A stretch of 64,000 nucleotides of DNA, from positions 1 to 64,000 of the forward strand of contig CAIVAT010000145.1 of assembly GCA_903903985.1 (NCBI GenBank). The letters are read 5' to 3'. Below the pieces are notes generated by a model. It ran no database searches and was not told the DNA's origin. It saw only the letters and a program-made list of their open reading frames with translations. The DNA comes from an uncultured Bacteroidales bacterium (GTDB lineage Bacteria > Bacteroidota > Bacteroidia > Bacteroidales > FEN-979). A program made the translations under genes and the position numbers. Each line of letters opens with the position of its first letter. Within the stretch, counting starts at the first letter, position 1. Shown one piece after another: positions 25,966 to 35,773 of the stretch.

Positions 25966-27576
25966 ATGAAAAAATTGTTACTCTTTACAGCCGTTTTTAT
26001 AACGGCCAGTCTCTTTGCCATCGGACAGGGCAATGAAAATTTCACAAATTATCCCGAAACGGCAAACGCCTATCACAGCGGTACCTTTACAGGAATGGAT
26101 GGATCTACCTGGACCTATTCCAGTAGTCGCGGCGATTCTGTGATCGTTGCCCCATCGCCTACTTTGGGGAAAGCCCGAAACCCAACTGCAATGGTACTTT
26201 CCGGTACCATCCACAATGGTTGCGGAACGATTAAATTTGACTACAAACAACCATTTACTACGAAAGTTAACCTGAATCTTTTTATCAACGGAACCATGGT
26301 GAAAAATGTTGTTTCCACTACCCAGGGCGTTGTTGTAAATTCAGGGCTGGTCGTTGTTAATATTCCGGGTGATTTTACCATCATGATTAAACAGGCCGAC
26401 AGTCTGAATTCAGGCCAGGCGACCATTGATAACATCATCTGGACCTCCTACAGCGGAGGCGCCATTCCCGAGCCCACCAATTATCCGACTGCTTTCACTG
26501 CAACGCCATTGCCCTTTGCCATCGGGACCAGTTGGATTGATGCAACAGGCGCCCAGGTACCTGCTGCATATCTCCTTCTTGCGAGCGATCAGAATAACAT
26601 CACTGCACCAGTTGATGGAACACCGGTGGCGGACGATGCCATCCTTGCCGATGGACACGCGGCGCTTAACATCCTCCAGGGAGTTCAGTCTGCCACTTTT
26701 GCAAATTTGCCAGGGAATAAGCATTACTATTTTAAAATTTACCCGTATACCAATTCCGGTGCGCTCATCGACTACAAAACAGACGGGACTGTTCCATCTG
26801 CATCAGCCTTGACACCCAATACGGTGATCATCGACAGCATCAATTTCAATAATAAAACGTTTGGAGACTGGTTGGTAAGAAACGTTATCGGCGACCAGGT
26901 TTGGTTGATCGATTCCATTCATGGCATCAATGGAGGCCCCTGCGGCAAGATGAGTGGTTTCGCAGGATCTGCACTTGTTAACGAAGACTGGTTGATATCC
27001 CCCTTAATGAATTTTAACAATTATACCAATGAAGCACTGACATTCCTGACTGCAAAAAATTACACTGGTCCGGATTTGGAACCACTGATCTCCAATGATT
27101 ATGACGGCGGAGCTACCCCCGGCAATTTTACATGGACACCCTTAACGGCAACCTTGTCTCCCGGTGGTTGGGCATGGACCCCATCGGGTGTTGTGAATGT
27201 AAGCGGAACCGCTGGAGAGAATGTTCATATCGGTTTCAGGTTCACTTCAACGGCAGCAGCATCAGCAACCTGGGAACTGGATGATGTCATCATCACGGGA
27301 GACCTCATCATCGGCATGGATGAAAAAACCGCCAATGATGGTGGATTTTCTGTAAATCCAAATCCTGCTTCCGGAAAATGTAATCTGAAGTTCTTCAACG
27401 ACGGGAAAAAGGAAATCCGTGTAATTTCCGTGATCGGAAATACCGTAATGGAATCCTCCACCGATCAGATGAATTATTCACTGAACCTGAATTTCCTTTC
27501 TTCCGGAATTTATTTTATACAGGTCAATTCTCCAACCTCCAAAGCAACGCAGGTTAGAAAACTGATTGTTCAGTAA
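25966..27576 (+). CDS. Secreted choice-of-anchor-J-type protein with T9SS type A sorting domain
   Basis: This 536-residue protein has a signal peptide (about 1-20, ending AIGQ). It has an N-terminal beta-sandwich (about 25-160), a fibronectin-like middle part (about 168-285), and a choice-of-anchor-J-like domain (about 290-445) recognised by NEDWLISPLMNF and a closing WELDDVIITG. The C-terminal type A sorting domain (about 458-536) has FSVNPNPASGKCNLKF and ends VRKLIVQ. It should be a surface-attached or released T9SS cargo, perhaps binding glycans or protein. No catalytic motif is visible. Confidence 0.82.
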   Translation: MKKLLLFTAVFITASLFAIGQGNENFTNYPETANAYHSGTFTGMDGSTWTYSSSRGDSVIVAPSPTLGKARNPTAMVLSGTIHNGCGTIKFDYKQPFTTKVNLNLFINGTMVKNVVSTTQGVVVNSGLVVVNIPGDFTIMIKQADSLNSGQATIDNIIWTSYSGGAIPEPTNYPTAFTATPLPFAIGTSWIDATGAQVPAAYLLLASDQNNITAPVDGTPVADDAILADGHAALNILQGVQSATFANLPGNKHYYFKIYPYTNSGALIDYKTDGTVPSASALTPNTVIIDSINFNNKTFGDWLVRNVIGDQVWLIDSIHGINGGPCGKMSGFAGSALVNEDWLISPLMNFNNYTNEALTFLTAKNYTGPDLEPLISNDYDGGATPGNFTWTPLTATLSPGGWAWTPSGVVNVSGTAGENVHIGFRFTSTAAASATWELDDVIITGDLIIGMDEKTANDGGFSVNPNPASGKCNLKFFNDGKKEIRVISVIGNTVMESSTDQMNYSLNLNFLSSGIYFIQVNSPTSKATQVRKLIVQ

Positions 27577-27597
27577 ATTATTTTGAACTTTGAAGAG

Positions 27598-27630
27598 AAG
27601 GTTGTCTCATGCGGGACAACCTTTTTTTTT
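27598..27630 (+). terminator. Rho-independent terminator
   Basis: AAGGTTGTC pairs perfectly with GACAACCTT around an eight-base loop and runs into a T-tract to 27630, 22 bases after the preceding stop. Confidence 0.85.
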
Positions 27631-27633
27631 ACT

Positions 27634-27641
27634 TACTTTTG
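27634..27641 (+). promoter_or_regulatory. Candidate -7 promoter box
   Basis: TACTTTTG fits TAnnTTTG, just after the terminator and 21 bases before the ATG at 27662. The -33 element would lie inside the terminator arm and is not clear. Confidence 0.4.
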
Positions 27642-27661
27642 TATCCCAGATGTGATCTTTC

Positions 27662-29233
27662 ATGCGACGAATCTATTTTATCATTCTTTTTCTTTCCGGG
27701 TTCATTGAATTATCAGCAAAAGCACAGCAGGCGGCAAGCAGCGCTTATACAGATCATCCCCTGCGCATAGAGATTCCCGTCAGGTCGGCCAATGAAACAT
27801 ATCGGGTCATTCCCTGTGGAAAAAACGGACTCATCATGTTTTTCAGGAGCCTGGAAATTGAAGACGGTGCACGGACAAACTGGTATTTCACTTTGTATGA
27901 TACCAATTTCCGGCAAATATGGGTGAAAAGCGTTCCACTGCTTAATGATCAGATTTTCCAGGCACATCAAAACGGGAAGGATACCCTGGTTCTGCTGTTT
28001 GTCAATGGCGGGAAATCAAAAAAAACTGAAAATTCATACGGAATTCTGCAGGTGGTGATGCAAACCGGGACCATGATCCTGAATAACGGGATCCTCGACC
28101 CGGGTGCTGCAGTGGATGGTTTTGGTGTGCAGAAAGGCCGTGCCTGGCTGGGGGCAAACATCAGGGGCCAGGCAGGAAAAATTGTCCAGGTCGGGTTGAA
28201 ACAGGGCATCCACCGGTCGTTCCCACTTGGAACCGGAACTCAGATCGCTGTTCTATGGATGGAGCCTGACACAAGCTCCCTTTTTGCTTCAGCCATCGTG
28301 GGCAGGCAGATTTCCAAAAAAATTTCGGAGTACTACCTGGTGCGATATGACACCAATGGCCGTATTATCCGTGAGGTATTGATCGGAACTCAATCCGGTG
28401 AACGTACCTTTACCCAGGCCAGGGTGGCGACGTCAAACGAAGGAACAGAGCTGCTTGCAGGCAGTTATGGACAGAATTCGGCGGGCTCAGGCGATAAAAA
28501 CAGGTTTGCTGATGAGTCGACAGGATTGTTCGCAAGCCCTGTCAGAAACGGGACGCAGGCATCGATCAGTTTTTATAATTTTCTTGAGTTGCAGAATGCA
28601 GCCTCCATTGTCGGAGAAAATGATATTATGAACCTGAAGAAAAAGGCGCTGAAGAAAAACAAATCGCTCTCTGAATATTCACTGGACTATTCAGTGCTAT
28701 TGCATGACATCAGGGTTATAAAAAACCAGTTTTTGCTGACTGCCGAATTTTTTTCACCACAATACCATACCGAAAGTTTTACCGATTTTGATTTCTACGG
28801 CCGGCCTTATACAAACAGTTATTCTGTGTTTGACGGGTACCGTTTTTTCAATGCAGTTGTAGCAGGATTTGACCAGGATGGGAAACTTTTATGGGATAAC
28901 AATATTGAGATCAGGAACCTGGTATCGTTTGAATTATCGCCGAAAGTGGTTACGTTCCCCACAGGCAACGACCTGGTTTTGTGTTATGTGAGCGATGGAA
29001 AGATCGGTTCAAAGATCATCAGGGAAAACAATGTCGTTGAAAAACTTGATTTTTCTGCCATTGACTTGTTGCATCCGGATGATAAACTGCTCAACGAGAC
29101 GAGGGGTTTACTGATGCCCTGGTACGGGGATTATTTTCTTAGCTGCGGTTACCAGGAAATTAAAAACATTGCCCTGGAAACCAATAACAAGCGGCTTGTG
29201 TATTATGTTAGTAAAATCAGGTTTGAAAATTAA
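27662..29233 (+). CDS. Exported protein of unknown function
   Basis: This 523-residue protein has a signal peptide (about 1-22, ending AKAQ). I do not recognise the family. It is beta-rich with recurring segments such as WYFTLYDTNFRQIWVKSVPL, YYLVRYDTNGRIIREVLIG and AVVAGFDQDGKLLWDNNIEI. Each is a strand pair with Y/F-D-x-x-G/F turns, which suggests a beta-propeller or similar repeat. There is no T9SS tail and no lipobox, so it is probably periplasmic or outer-membrane associated. It has its own promoter-like box and is followed on the opposite strand by a small lipoprotein gene. Confidence 0.7.
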   Translation: MRRIYFIILFLSGFIELSAKAQQAASSAYTDHPLRIEIPVRSANETYRVIPCGKNGLIMFFRSLEIEDGARTNWYFTLYDTNFRQIWVKSVPLLNDQIFQAHQNGKDTLVLLFVNGGKSKKTENSYGILQVVMQTGTMILNNGILDPGAAVDGFGVQKGRAWLGANIRGQAGKIVQVGLKQGIHRSFPLGTGTQIAVLWMEPDTSSLFASAIVGRQISKKISEYYLVRYDTNGRIIREVLIGTQSGERTFTQARVATSNEGTELLAGSYGQNSAGSGDKNRFADESTGLFASPVRNGTQASISFYNFLELQNAASIVGENDIMNLKKKALKKNKSLSEYSLDYSVLLHDIRVIKNQFLLTAEFFSPQYHTESFTDFDFYGRPYTNSYSVFDGYRFFNAVVAGFDQDGKLLWDNNIEIRNLVSFELSPKVVTFPTGNDLVLCYVSDGKIGSKIIRENNVVEKLDFSAIDLLHPDDKLLNETRGLLMPWYGDYFLSCGYQEIKNIALETNNKRLVYYVSKIRFEN

Positions 29234-29238
29234 CTGGA

Positions 29239-29556
29239 TTACTTCTTTACGATATACAATTTATTATCACAGAAAAGAATCATTATCGTGGTATCCTTAT
29301 GATACGATGGGCCATAGATGGAAATGGTGTAGGGCTGGTTACCTGCCATGGTTACCGGAAGGGTATAATCTTTTAAAATGCTCATGGTATTGTGTGTCTC
29401 CGTGATCTTGACAGAAATGGTCGAATCCAATTTGTTCTCTATGTTGAGTGTCCCTTTGCCGTCGCAAGGATCAGTTGTCGACGATTTTTTACAGGCTGAC
29501 ATGCCAAGGATGGCGACAAGAAAAATGATGGCAATGACACTGGCTGATTTTTTCAT
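29239..29556 (-). CDS. Small lipoprotein of unknown function
   Basis: This 105-residue protein has a lipoprotein signal (about 1-21, ILGMSAC, then KKSSTTDPC). The mature part is a small beta-domain (GTLNIENKLDSTISVKIT ... LYIVKK). It converges with the preceding gene, five bases between the stops. No family is recognised. Upstream, 29557-29966 (410 bases) holds no gene: it has an inverted repeat (29698-29726) and the promoter of the giant surface-protein gene. Confidence 0.7.
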   Translation of the reverse strand: MKKSASVIAIIFLVAILGMSACKKSSTTDPCDGKGTLNIENKLDSTISVKITETHNTMSILKDYTLPVTMAGNQPYTISIYGPSYHKDTTIMILFCDNKLYIVKK

Positions 29557-29697
29557 GGGATAGGGATTGATAAATGCAAAATTACGAGGATTCGTAAATA
29601 TAAATCACTCAATATGAAAATATTTCATTATTTAGACCGGTTTTAAAAAATGAAGAACTGGAGGAATAAATCCGGCATATTTTCTTCTCCTTCCATT

Positions 29698-29726
29698 AAG
29701 ATTCAGTAAATAAATTCCTGAATCTT
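29698..29726. repeat. Perfect inverted repeat in a 410-base intergenic region
   Basis: AAGATTCAG (29698-29706) and CTGAATCTT (29718-29726) form a nine-pair stem with an 11-base loop. It lies between divergent genes, 104 bases before the -33 element of the next gene, and could be an operator. No T-run marks it as a terminator. Confidence 0.4.
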
Positions 29727-29807
29727 AATTGGTAAAGGTGCAAGATACAATTCTTCCCGTCCTTTATTTATTGAGAGAATAAATTATGTTATGGTTGGAT
29801 TCATATG

Positions 29808-29837
29808 TTGCAAATTGCTAATAATGTGTTAACTTTG
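29808..29837 (+). promoter_or_regulatory. Promoter of the PKD-repeat surface-protein gene
   Basis: TTG (29808-29810), 19 bases, then TAACTTTG (29830-29837): a close fit to the Bacteroidota consensus. It implies a 5' leader of about 120 bases before the ATG at 29967. Confidence 0.6.
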
Positions 29838-29966
29838 TTAATTCAGAGATTTTGTGATTTTTTCATCACAGGATTTCAACCTTACAAACGATATTTTTAT
29901 TGAAACTTTTATCCTGCAATCAAGTATAATGCAACAGAGGCAAGAACTCCCATAAACTCCAATTCT

Positions 29967-32900
29967 ATGTTCCATCGATTTCTCCGCCGTATCATTTTGA
30001 CTTCCATGCTGATGGCATCGATGCAAGGGATATGGGCGCAGCAGTGTCTTGATACGTATCCTGTCATTACCGGTCCTGATGTGGTAGGAGTAAACGTTAC
30101 TACTTCGGTTTCATATACCACCCCGTCTATCCCTGGGCATACTTACACATGGGTTGTAAAACAATTGCCCGGTTTGAATGTCGTTGGAGGCTCATCATCA
30201 AACATACTCAGCCAGACCTGGGCGACACCCGGCGATTACCGTATTGAACTTAGTGAAGGCATTGCAGGCAGCAGCTGCACAGAGGTACCTGCCTCTCCGA
30301 TGGTTGTTTTAGCAAAGCCCATGCTGGCTGCCTATTTTTATTACGAATTCGATGCCGCTCATGGTTGTTTCTATAATGAAGTTACCTTTACAGCTACCGG
30401 CAACGGCGTGTTCCCCCCGGCAGATCCATCAATTTCATATACCTGGTACTGGGGTGAATACATCAATCCCTCCACCCCGGTAACATGGAAGACAACAAAT
30501 ATAACTTCAATCGGTCCCAATAGCTCTATAGTAAAAATTCTCTTTCCATCCACCTCTGGAAAGACATACGCAACCAAGCTGGTTGTTTCAAAAACAATTT
30601 CAGGAAGAGCCTGGAGCGATGAAATTACCGATTTTGTTTTTGTTGATCCAGATAAGTATAAACCGGTCGCCGTCGTGGCTAATCCGGCCAACCCGAGCTG
30701 TCTTTACCAACCCTACAACTTCAGTGCTTTTGGAAGTCTGCCAACATCCATGGCCACCAGTGAAACGTTCCTTTATGTGGATTGGGATTTTGGCGATGGC
30801 ACCACCCAGCATTTTGCCAAAACTGGAAGTACACCGCCTCCCCTTACAACAACACATACTTATGCTACACCAGGCCTGAGGACTGTTACCCTTACGCTGA
30901 CAAATACCATTCATTGTTCTGTTACAAAGACTTTTACAGTCGATGTTCCCTCGACCCTTCCTGTTGCCCTGTACACGCACACCTCACCCATTTGTCTGAG
31001 CAACCCGGTGACTTTCACCAACAACTCCACGGTCCCTGCCGGACTGAATATCGTGAAATGGGAATGGACTTTTGGGGATGGAACTCCACCGGTTGTTATC
31101 AGTGCCCCGAGTTCTCCGAATACTGTTCACGTCTTTCCCGGCATGGGCCCCTATATTGCACAGTTAAAAGTGACCACCCTCAGCGGGTGCCAGGATTCCA
31201 TCAGGCAAAATATAAAAATTGACCCCTCTCCTTTGTCTGATTTCACTTTCCTTACGACATGCCTTGGCGATGAAGTCCCTTTCACTGACCTTTCACTCCC
31301 AAACGATGGACCGCCTATTTCAGCCTGGAGCTGGAATTTCGGTGATCCTACCTCTCCCGACAACACCTCTACCGAACGTCATCCCCACCACGTTTTCACC
31401 AGTACCGGGTCCTTCATTGTTACTTTGATTACTACCAACACCAGCGGTTGCGTGGGCAGTACCAAAACAAGAACGGTAACCGTTTACCCGAAGCCACCCG
31501 TTCAATTTACGCAGCATGTTGGTTCTCAGAACAATGAAGTATATTTCCAGGTGGATACATCGGTTACCCCGATCGGGATGATCGGCAACATGTTGCTCTG
31601 GAATTTTGGTGATGGCACTTTTGGTAATGGCGGGCTTACCCAATCGCATATTTATGCAGCCGGAGGAACCTATATTGTAACGCTGACTGTTACAGATACT
31701 ATTGGCTGTTCCAACTCATATTCCGATGCAAATGTTGTTGTTCCGAATCTGCCGGAAGCTCGCTTTTCCAGCAACTCACCCGTTTGTTTTGGCCAGGAAT
31801 TGTGCGTTAAAGATCTTTCGGTTGTCCCGACCCCTCCGTTTGGGTATATCACCACATGGATATGGAACTGGGGAGATATCAGCCCAAATGATACGGTGTT
31901 TTTTCCAAACAACCCAAATCTCTGCCATCTCTATGCCACGGCGGACACCTTTGCGATTACACTTAAAGTCATTGATGATAAAGGATATATAGACAATGTA
32001 ATAACAAATATTATTGTCCTTCCCAACCCAAAGGCTAATTTTTTCTATTCAACAGCATGCCAGGACAAGGTCATCCAGTTTACGGATATGTCCAGCCCCA
32101 ATGGCAGTGGGAACATCATATCATGGATCTGGAATTTTGCGGATCCCGGAAGCGCTATCAACAATAACTCCACGCTTACTGATCCTACTCACATATTTTC
32201 TCACGGAGATTCTACTTACATGGTGCGGTTAATTGTGAAGAACTTCAACAATTGCATTGACACGATTGTAAAACCGGTGTATGTCTTTCCGGCACCACCT
32301 GTTGCTTTTACCCACGATACCGCCTGTTTAAACGAATTGGTACATTTCCTTGCCGATACAGCGGTAACCCATCTTGATTCCATTGTGCACTGGTCGTGGG
32401 ATTTTGGAGACGGAACACCACCCGTAACTGATCCCGGGAGTACTGCCCATCCTTATTCCGTTGCGGGAATCCACCTCGTCACCCTCACGGTGATTGATCA
32501 TCATGGTTGTTCCAATACCGTGCAGGATTCGATCATGATCAACCCGCTCCCGGTATCCAATTTTTCGTGGGGAACACCTGTATGCCAGGGCACACAGATA
32601 CAGTTCACTGATCATTCTTTTGTCCCACCGGGCTTTGCAGGTTATATTGCCAAATGGCAATGGGATTTCGGGGATGGGACGTCACAAACGATCATCTTTC
32701 CGAATCCCCAGAATGTTTCCCATACCTATGCAGGTACCGGGCCGAATTACACGGTACGCCTTACAGTGTGGACAAACGACAGTTGTACTGCATTTATTAA
32801 AAAAACACTCATCCTGATCCCTGCTCCGGTTGCCAATTTTGAATTCCCGGCCACACGGTGTGAGGACCAGCAGGTACAGTTTACCGACATCTCCCAGCCA

Positions 32901-35756
32901 AACGGGGGCGGGGATCTTGTTCAATGGTCATGGAATTTTGGCGATCCGCTTTCCGGATCAAACAATACATCCCTTTTACCGAGCCCGGTGCATATATTTT
33001 CAACAGCCGGGAACGATACGGTTAGATTGATTGTTGCCAATGCCAATGGCTGCCGCGATACCACTTACAAAGTCGTTTCGATCAGCGCTGCTCCGTTTGC
33101 ATTTTTTGCCGCTGACACAGCCTGCGTTGCCAGTCTTACCTATTTCAGCGATTCATCAACGACTCCAACCCCCGGTACGATCACTTCATGGGCATGGAGT
33201 TTTGGAGATCCTGCCAGTGGCACCAACAATACATCCACGCTTCAGAATCCTGTTCATACCTTCAATTCCCCAGGAACCTATCCGGTATCACTGCATGTTA
33301 CAAACAGCCACCAGTGCCCGAAAGATACGGTCATCCAGGTTGTTGTGAACCCGAAACCGACCGCGATGTTCCAGTACAGTTCGGTATGCGTGAATGATTC
33401 AACCCAGTTTACCGATCTCACCATTTCTCCGGGCAGCCAGATACGATCATGGCTTTGGGATTTTGGCTGCGGCAACGCCACCTGTATTTCCACAAAACAA
33501 AATCCAAAATACCTGTATGCAAATCCGGGGAATTACAGTGTGAAGCTTGTAGTCACCAATCAATCCGGGTGTTCCGATTCGGTTACCATCCAGGTGGTTG
33601 CACGGTCTATCCCCCGGGCCAAATTCAGTTACCTGAGTTTCTTTTGTCCGGCAGGGAAGGTGAATTTCCAGGATTTGTCAACCGCAACTGCTTCATCCAT
33701 TGCCCAACGCGAGTGGATCTTTGAACCGGGATCTACTTCCAGCCTGCCAAATCCATCTTACATCTATCCGGTGACGACTGCCATGACCTCCTATCCTGTT
33801 ACCCTCATCGTGACAGATACGTATGGTTGCCGCGACACGGTCCTGGACAGCCTGGTGTATGTGAAACCGGGATTCACTTTTTCATTCAGGAACGACAGCG
33901 TTTGCCAGGGATATACTACTCATTTTGATACCATCCATGTAACCCCCGGGGATCATCTTTATAATGTTTCCTGGAATTTTGGCGATCCTTCGTCCGTTCC
34001 AAACAACACTTCAACCCTTATGAGCCCATCCCATCAGTTTACCGGACCAGGCGTATATGTTGTTAAATTGAAAGCGATCAATTCCGATAATTGTGTTGAC
34101 AGTGTTTACCGTGAAGTGCCGATATACGAAGCGCCGAAGCCCAATTATGGATTTGTTTCAAATCCATGTGACAGCGTAGTGTATTTCAGCGATTTGACTG
34201 CAAATACCGGCAACGGGTCAATCGTGAGCTGGAAATGGATCTGGGGCGATGGCGGCGATACGACGATTCTTGCGCCGGGTCCTGGCAACAAATCGCATTT
34301 ATATGTTAACGCTGGAGTATACCAGGTAACCCTGATTATTACGAACATCAACGGGTGCGTCGACAGCATCACACAAAGCGTGCAGCGTTTCCCCTGTATA
34401 AAAGCAGGATTTACTTACAAGGATACATTATGCGCCAGGTATAAAATTGCCTTCGCTGACAGTTCCCTGCCGGTATCACGCATCAATCAATGGCATTGGA
34501 CATGGGGCGACGGTACAGATACAACCTATACCGTGCATAATTCACCCATCATGCACACATTTGCCAGCGGAGGAACCTTCAATGTGAACCTGGAGGTTCA
34601 GGCCCTGTTAAATGGAACAACCATTTCGGAGAATATGATGAGTGCTGTAGTGATTCATCCGACGCCGATGCCCTATTTCTCCAACCCCCCGGTTTGCCTG
34701 AAACAGGTGACTTTATTCACAGATACTTCGAAAACATACGGTGAACAGACCGTGAATTGGAACTGGACCTTCAGCCAGTTCCCAACCGATACCTCCACGT
34801 TCAGGAATCCAACCCATTTGTACGATTCATCAGGCACCTATAATGTCAAACTGATCGTGATGAATAAGTATGGCTGCAAAGATTCATTGATCAAACCGAC
34901 AAGGGTTTATGGCTTGCCTGTTGCAGGCTTTGAAAACACTGCGGCATGTGCCGGAGAACCAACCTTGTTTTTCGACAGATCAATCAAAGCGGATACGGCC
35001 GTCGGTTTCTGGCGCTGGACTTTCGGAGACCCGGCTACAATTAAAGACACATCGCAACTTAAGGATCCGACCTACCGGTATCTCAGTGCTGGGGATTTTT
35101 CTGTCAGGATGATCGTAAAGGACAATTTTGGTTGTATTGATACTCTTGATTCAACGGTAAAGGTCAACATCACACCGATGAGTTCATTTACCATTGTCGA
35201 TGCTTATAATGGAAGGCCGGGGCAGGTGAAACTCAATAACATCTCAACGGGTGCTACCTTGTATAACTGGGACTTCGGCAACGGCAAAACCTCCGAGGAA
35301 ACCTCTCCGGTTGTGACCTATGAGTATAGTCTTGACAGCCTGGGCAGACAAAATTATATCATCAAACTCATTTCGCTGAACCAGTATGATTGTTCCGACA
35401 CCACTTTTTACAGATATAGTTTATTATTCAAAGGATTGTATGTTCCAAATGCTTTTGCGCCATCCAACAATAATTTAGGGGTCAGGCTCTTCAAGCCTAC
35501 CGGGATAAACCTGAAGCAGTACCATGTGACGGTATTTGATATGTGGGGGCATTTGATGTGGGAATCTACCAAACTTGATGAATTCGGTACACCTACTGAA
35601 GGCTGGGATGGAACCTTTGAAGGGGCCACGATGCCGCAAGGTAATTACATGTGGAGGATCAGTGCCTTGTTTATTGACGGGGCTCCCTGGGAGGGTTCAG
35701 ATATAGGTTCGGGGGCTTCAGCAAAAACAATGGGGACAGTCTCTTTAATCCAATAA
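29967..35756 (+). CDS. Giant PKD-repeat surface protein with T9SS type B (gliding-motility-like) C-terminal domain
   Basis: The protein has 1929 residues. After a signal peptide (about 1-25, IWAQ) come roughly 18 PKD-type repeats of 85-100 residues, each with a W-x-(W/F)-x-F-G-D motif (for example WDFGDGT, WSWNFGDP) and an ending (T/V)xx(Y/F)...V(T/K)L.V.....GC. Cysteines recur at the ends of most repeats, which would allow disulphides. The last 110 residues (about 1815-1929: GLYVPNAFAPSNNN, then VTVFDMWGHLMWES and EGWDGTF) are the CHU_C / T9SS type B sorting domain. Such proteins are exported by the type IX system and act as adhesins or gliding filaments, as SprB does. A PorP/SprF gene follows 18 bases later, the usual partner. 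Confidence 0.9.
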   Translation: MFHRFLRRIILTSMLMASMQGIWAQQCLDTYPVITGPDVVGVNVTTSVSYTTPSIPGHTYTWVVKQLPGLNVVGGSSSNILSQTWATPGDYRIELSEGIAGSSCTEVPASPMVVLAKPMLAAYFYYEFDAAHGCFYNEVTFTATGNGVFPPADPSISYTWYWGEYINPSTPVTWKTTNITSIGPNSSIVKILFPSTSGKTYATKLVVSKTISGRAWSDEITDFVFVDPDKYKPVAVVANPANPSCLYQPYNFSAFGSLPTSMATSETFLYVDWDFGDGTTQHFAKTGSTPPPLTTTHTYATPGLRTVTLTLTNTIHCSVTKTFTVDVPSTLPVALYTHTSPICLSNPVTFTNNSTVPAGLNIVKWEWTFGDGTPPVVISAPSSPNTVHVFPGMGPYIAQLKVTTLSGCQDSIRQNIKIDPSPLSDFTFLTTCLGDEVPFTDLSLPNDGPPISAWSWNFGDPTSPDNTSTERHPHHVFTSTGSFIVTLITTNTSGCVGSTKTRTVTVYPKPPVQFTQHVGSQNNEVYFQVDTSVTPIGMIGNMLLWNFGDGTFGNGGLTQSHIYAAGGTYIVTLTVTDTIGCSNSYSDANVVVPNLPEARFSSNSPVCFGQELCVKDLSVVPTPPFGYITTWIWNWGDISPNDTVFFPNNPNLCHLYATADTFAITLKVIDDKGYIDNVITNIIVLPNPKANFFYSTACQDKVIQFTDMSSPNGSGNIISWIWNFADPGSAINNNSTLTDPTHIFSHGDSTYMVRLIVKNFNNCIDTIVKPVYVFPAPPVAFTHDTACLNELVHFLADTAVTHLDSIVHWSWDFGDGTPPVTDPGSTAHPYSVAGIHLVTLTVIDHHGCSNTVQDSIMINPLPVSNFSWGTPVCQGTQIQFTDHSFVPPGFAGYIAKWQWDFGDGTSQTIIFPNPQNVSHTYAGTGPNYTVRLTVWTNDSCTAFIKKTLILIPAPVANFEFPATRCEDQQVQFTDISQPNGGGDLVQWSWNFGDPLSGSNNTSLLPSPVHIFSTAGNDTVRLIVANANGCRDTTYKVVSISAAPFAFFAADTACVASLTYFSDSSTTPTPGTITSWAWSFGDPASGTNNTSTLQNPVHTFNSPGTYPVSLHVTNSHQCPKDTVIQVVVNPKPTAMFQYSSVCVNDSTQFTDLTISPGSQIRSWLWDFGCGNATCISTKQNPKYLYANPGNYSVKLVVTNQSGCSDSVTIQVVARSIPRAKFSYLSFFCPAGKVNFQDLSTATASSIAQREWIFEPGSTSSLPNPSYIYPVTTAMTSYPVTLIVTDTYGCRDTVLDSLVYVKPGFTFSFRNDSVCQGYTTHFDTIHVTPGDHLYNVSWNFGDPSSVPNNTSTLMSPSHQFTGPGVYVVKLKAINSDNCVDSVYREVPIYEAPKPNYGFVSNPCDSVVYFSDLTANTGNGSIVSWKWIWGDGGDTTILAPGPGNKSHLYVNAGVYQVTLIITNINGCVDSITQSVQRFPCIKAGFTYKDTLCARYKIAFADSSLPVSRINQWHWTWGDGTDTTYTVHNSPIMHTFASGGTFNVNLEVQALLNGTTISENMMSAVVIHPTPMPYFSNPPVCLKQVTLFTDTSKTYGEQTVNWNWTFSQFPTDTSTFRNPTHLYDSSGTYNVKLIVMNKYGCKDSLIKPTRVYGLPVAGFENTAACAGEPTLFFDRSIKADTAVGFWRWTFGDPATIKDTSQLKDPTYRYLSAGDFSVRMIVKDNFGCIDTLDSTVKVNITPMSSFTIVDAYNGRPGQVKLNNISTGATLYNWDFGNGKTSEETSPVVTYEYSLDSLGRQNYIIKLISLNQYDCSDTTFYRYSLLFKGLYVPNAFAPSNNNLGVRLFKPTGINLKQYHVTVFDMWGHLMWESTKLDEFGTPTEGWDGTFEGATMPQGNYMWRISALFIDGAPWEGSDIGSGASAKTMGTVSLIQ

Positions 35757-35773
35757 TCGTTAACAACTTCTCA

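Noticed and set aside
29967-35756. PKD repeats considered as possible tandem DNA repeats or recombination sites
   Set aside because: The units share protein motifs but differ in DNA sequence; no long identical stretches were seen, so they look like old domain duplications.
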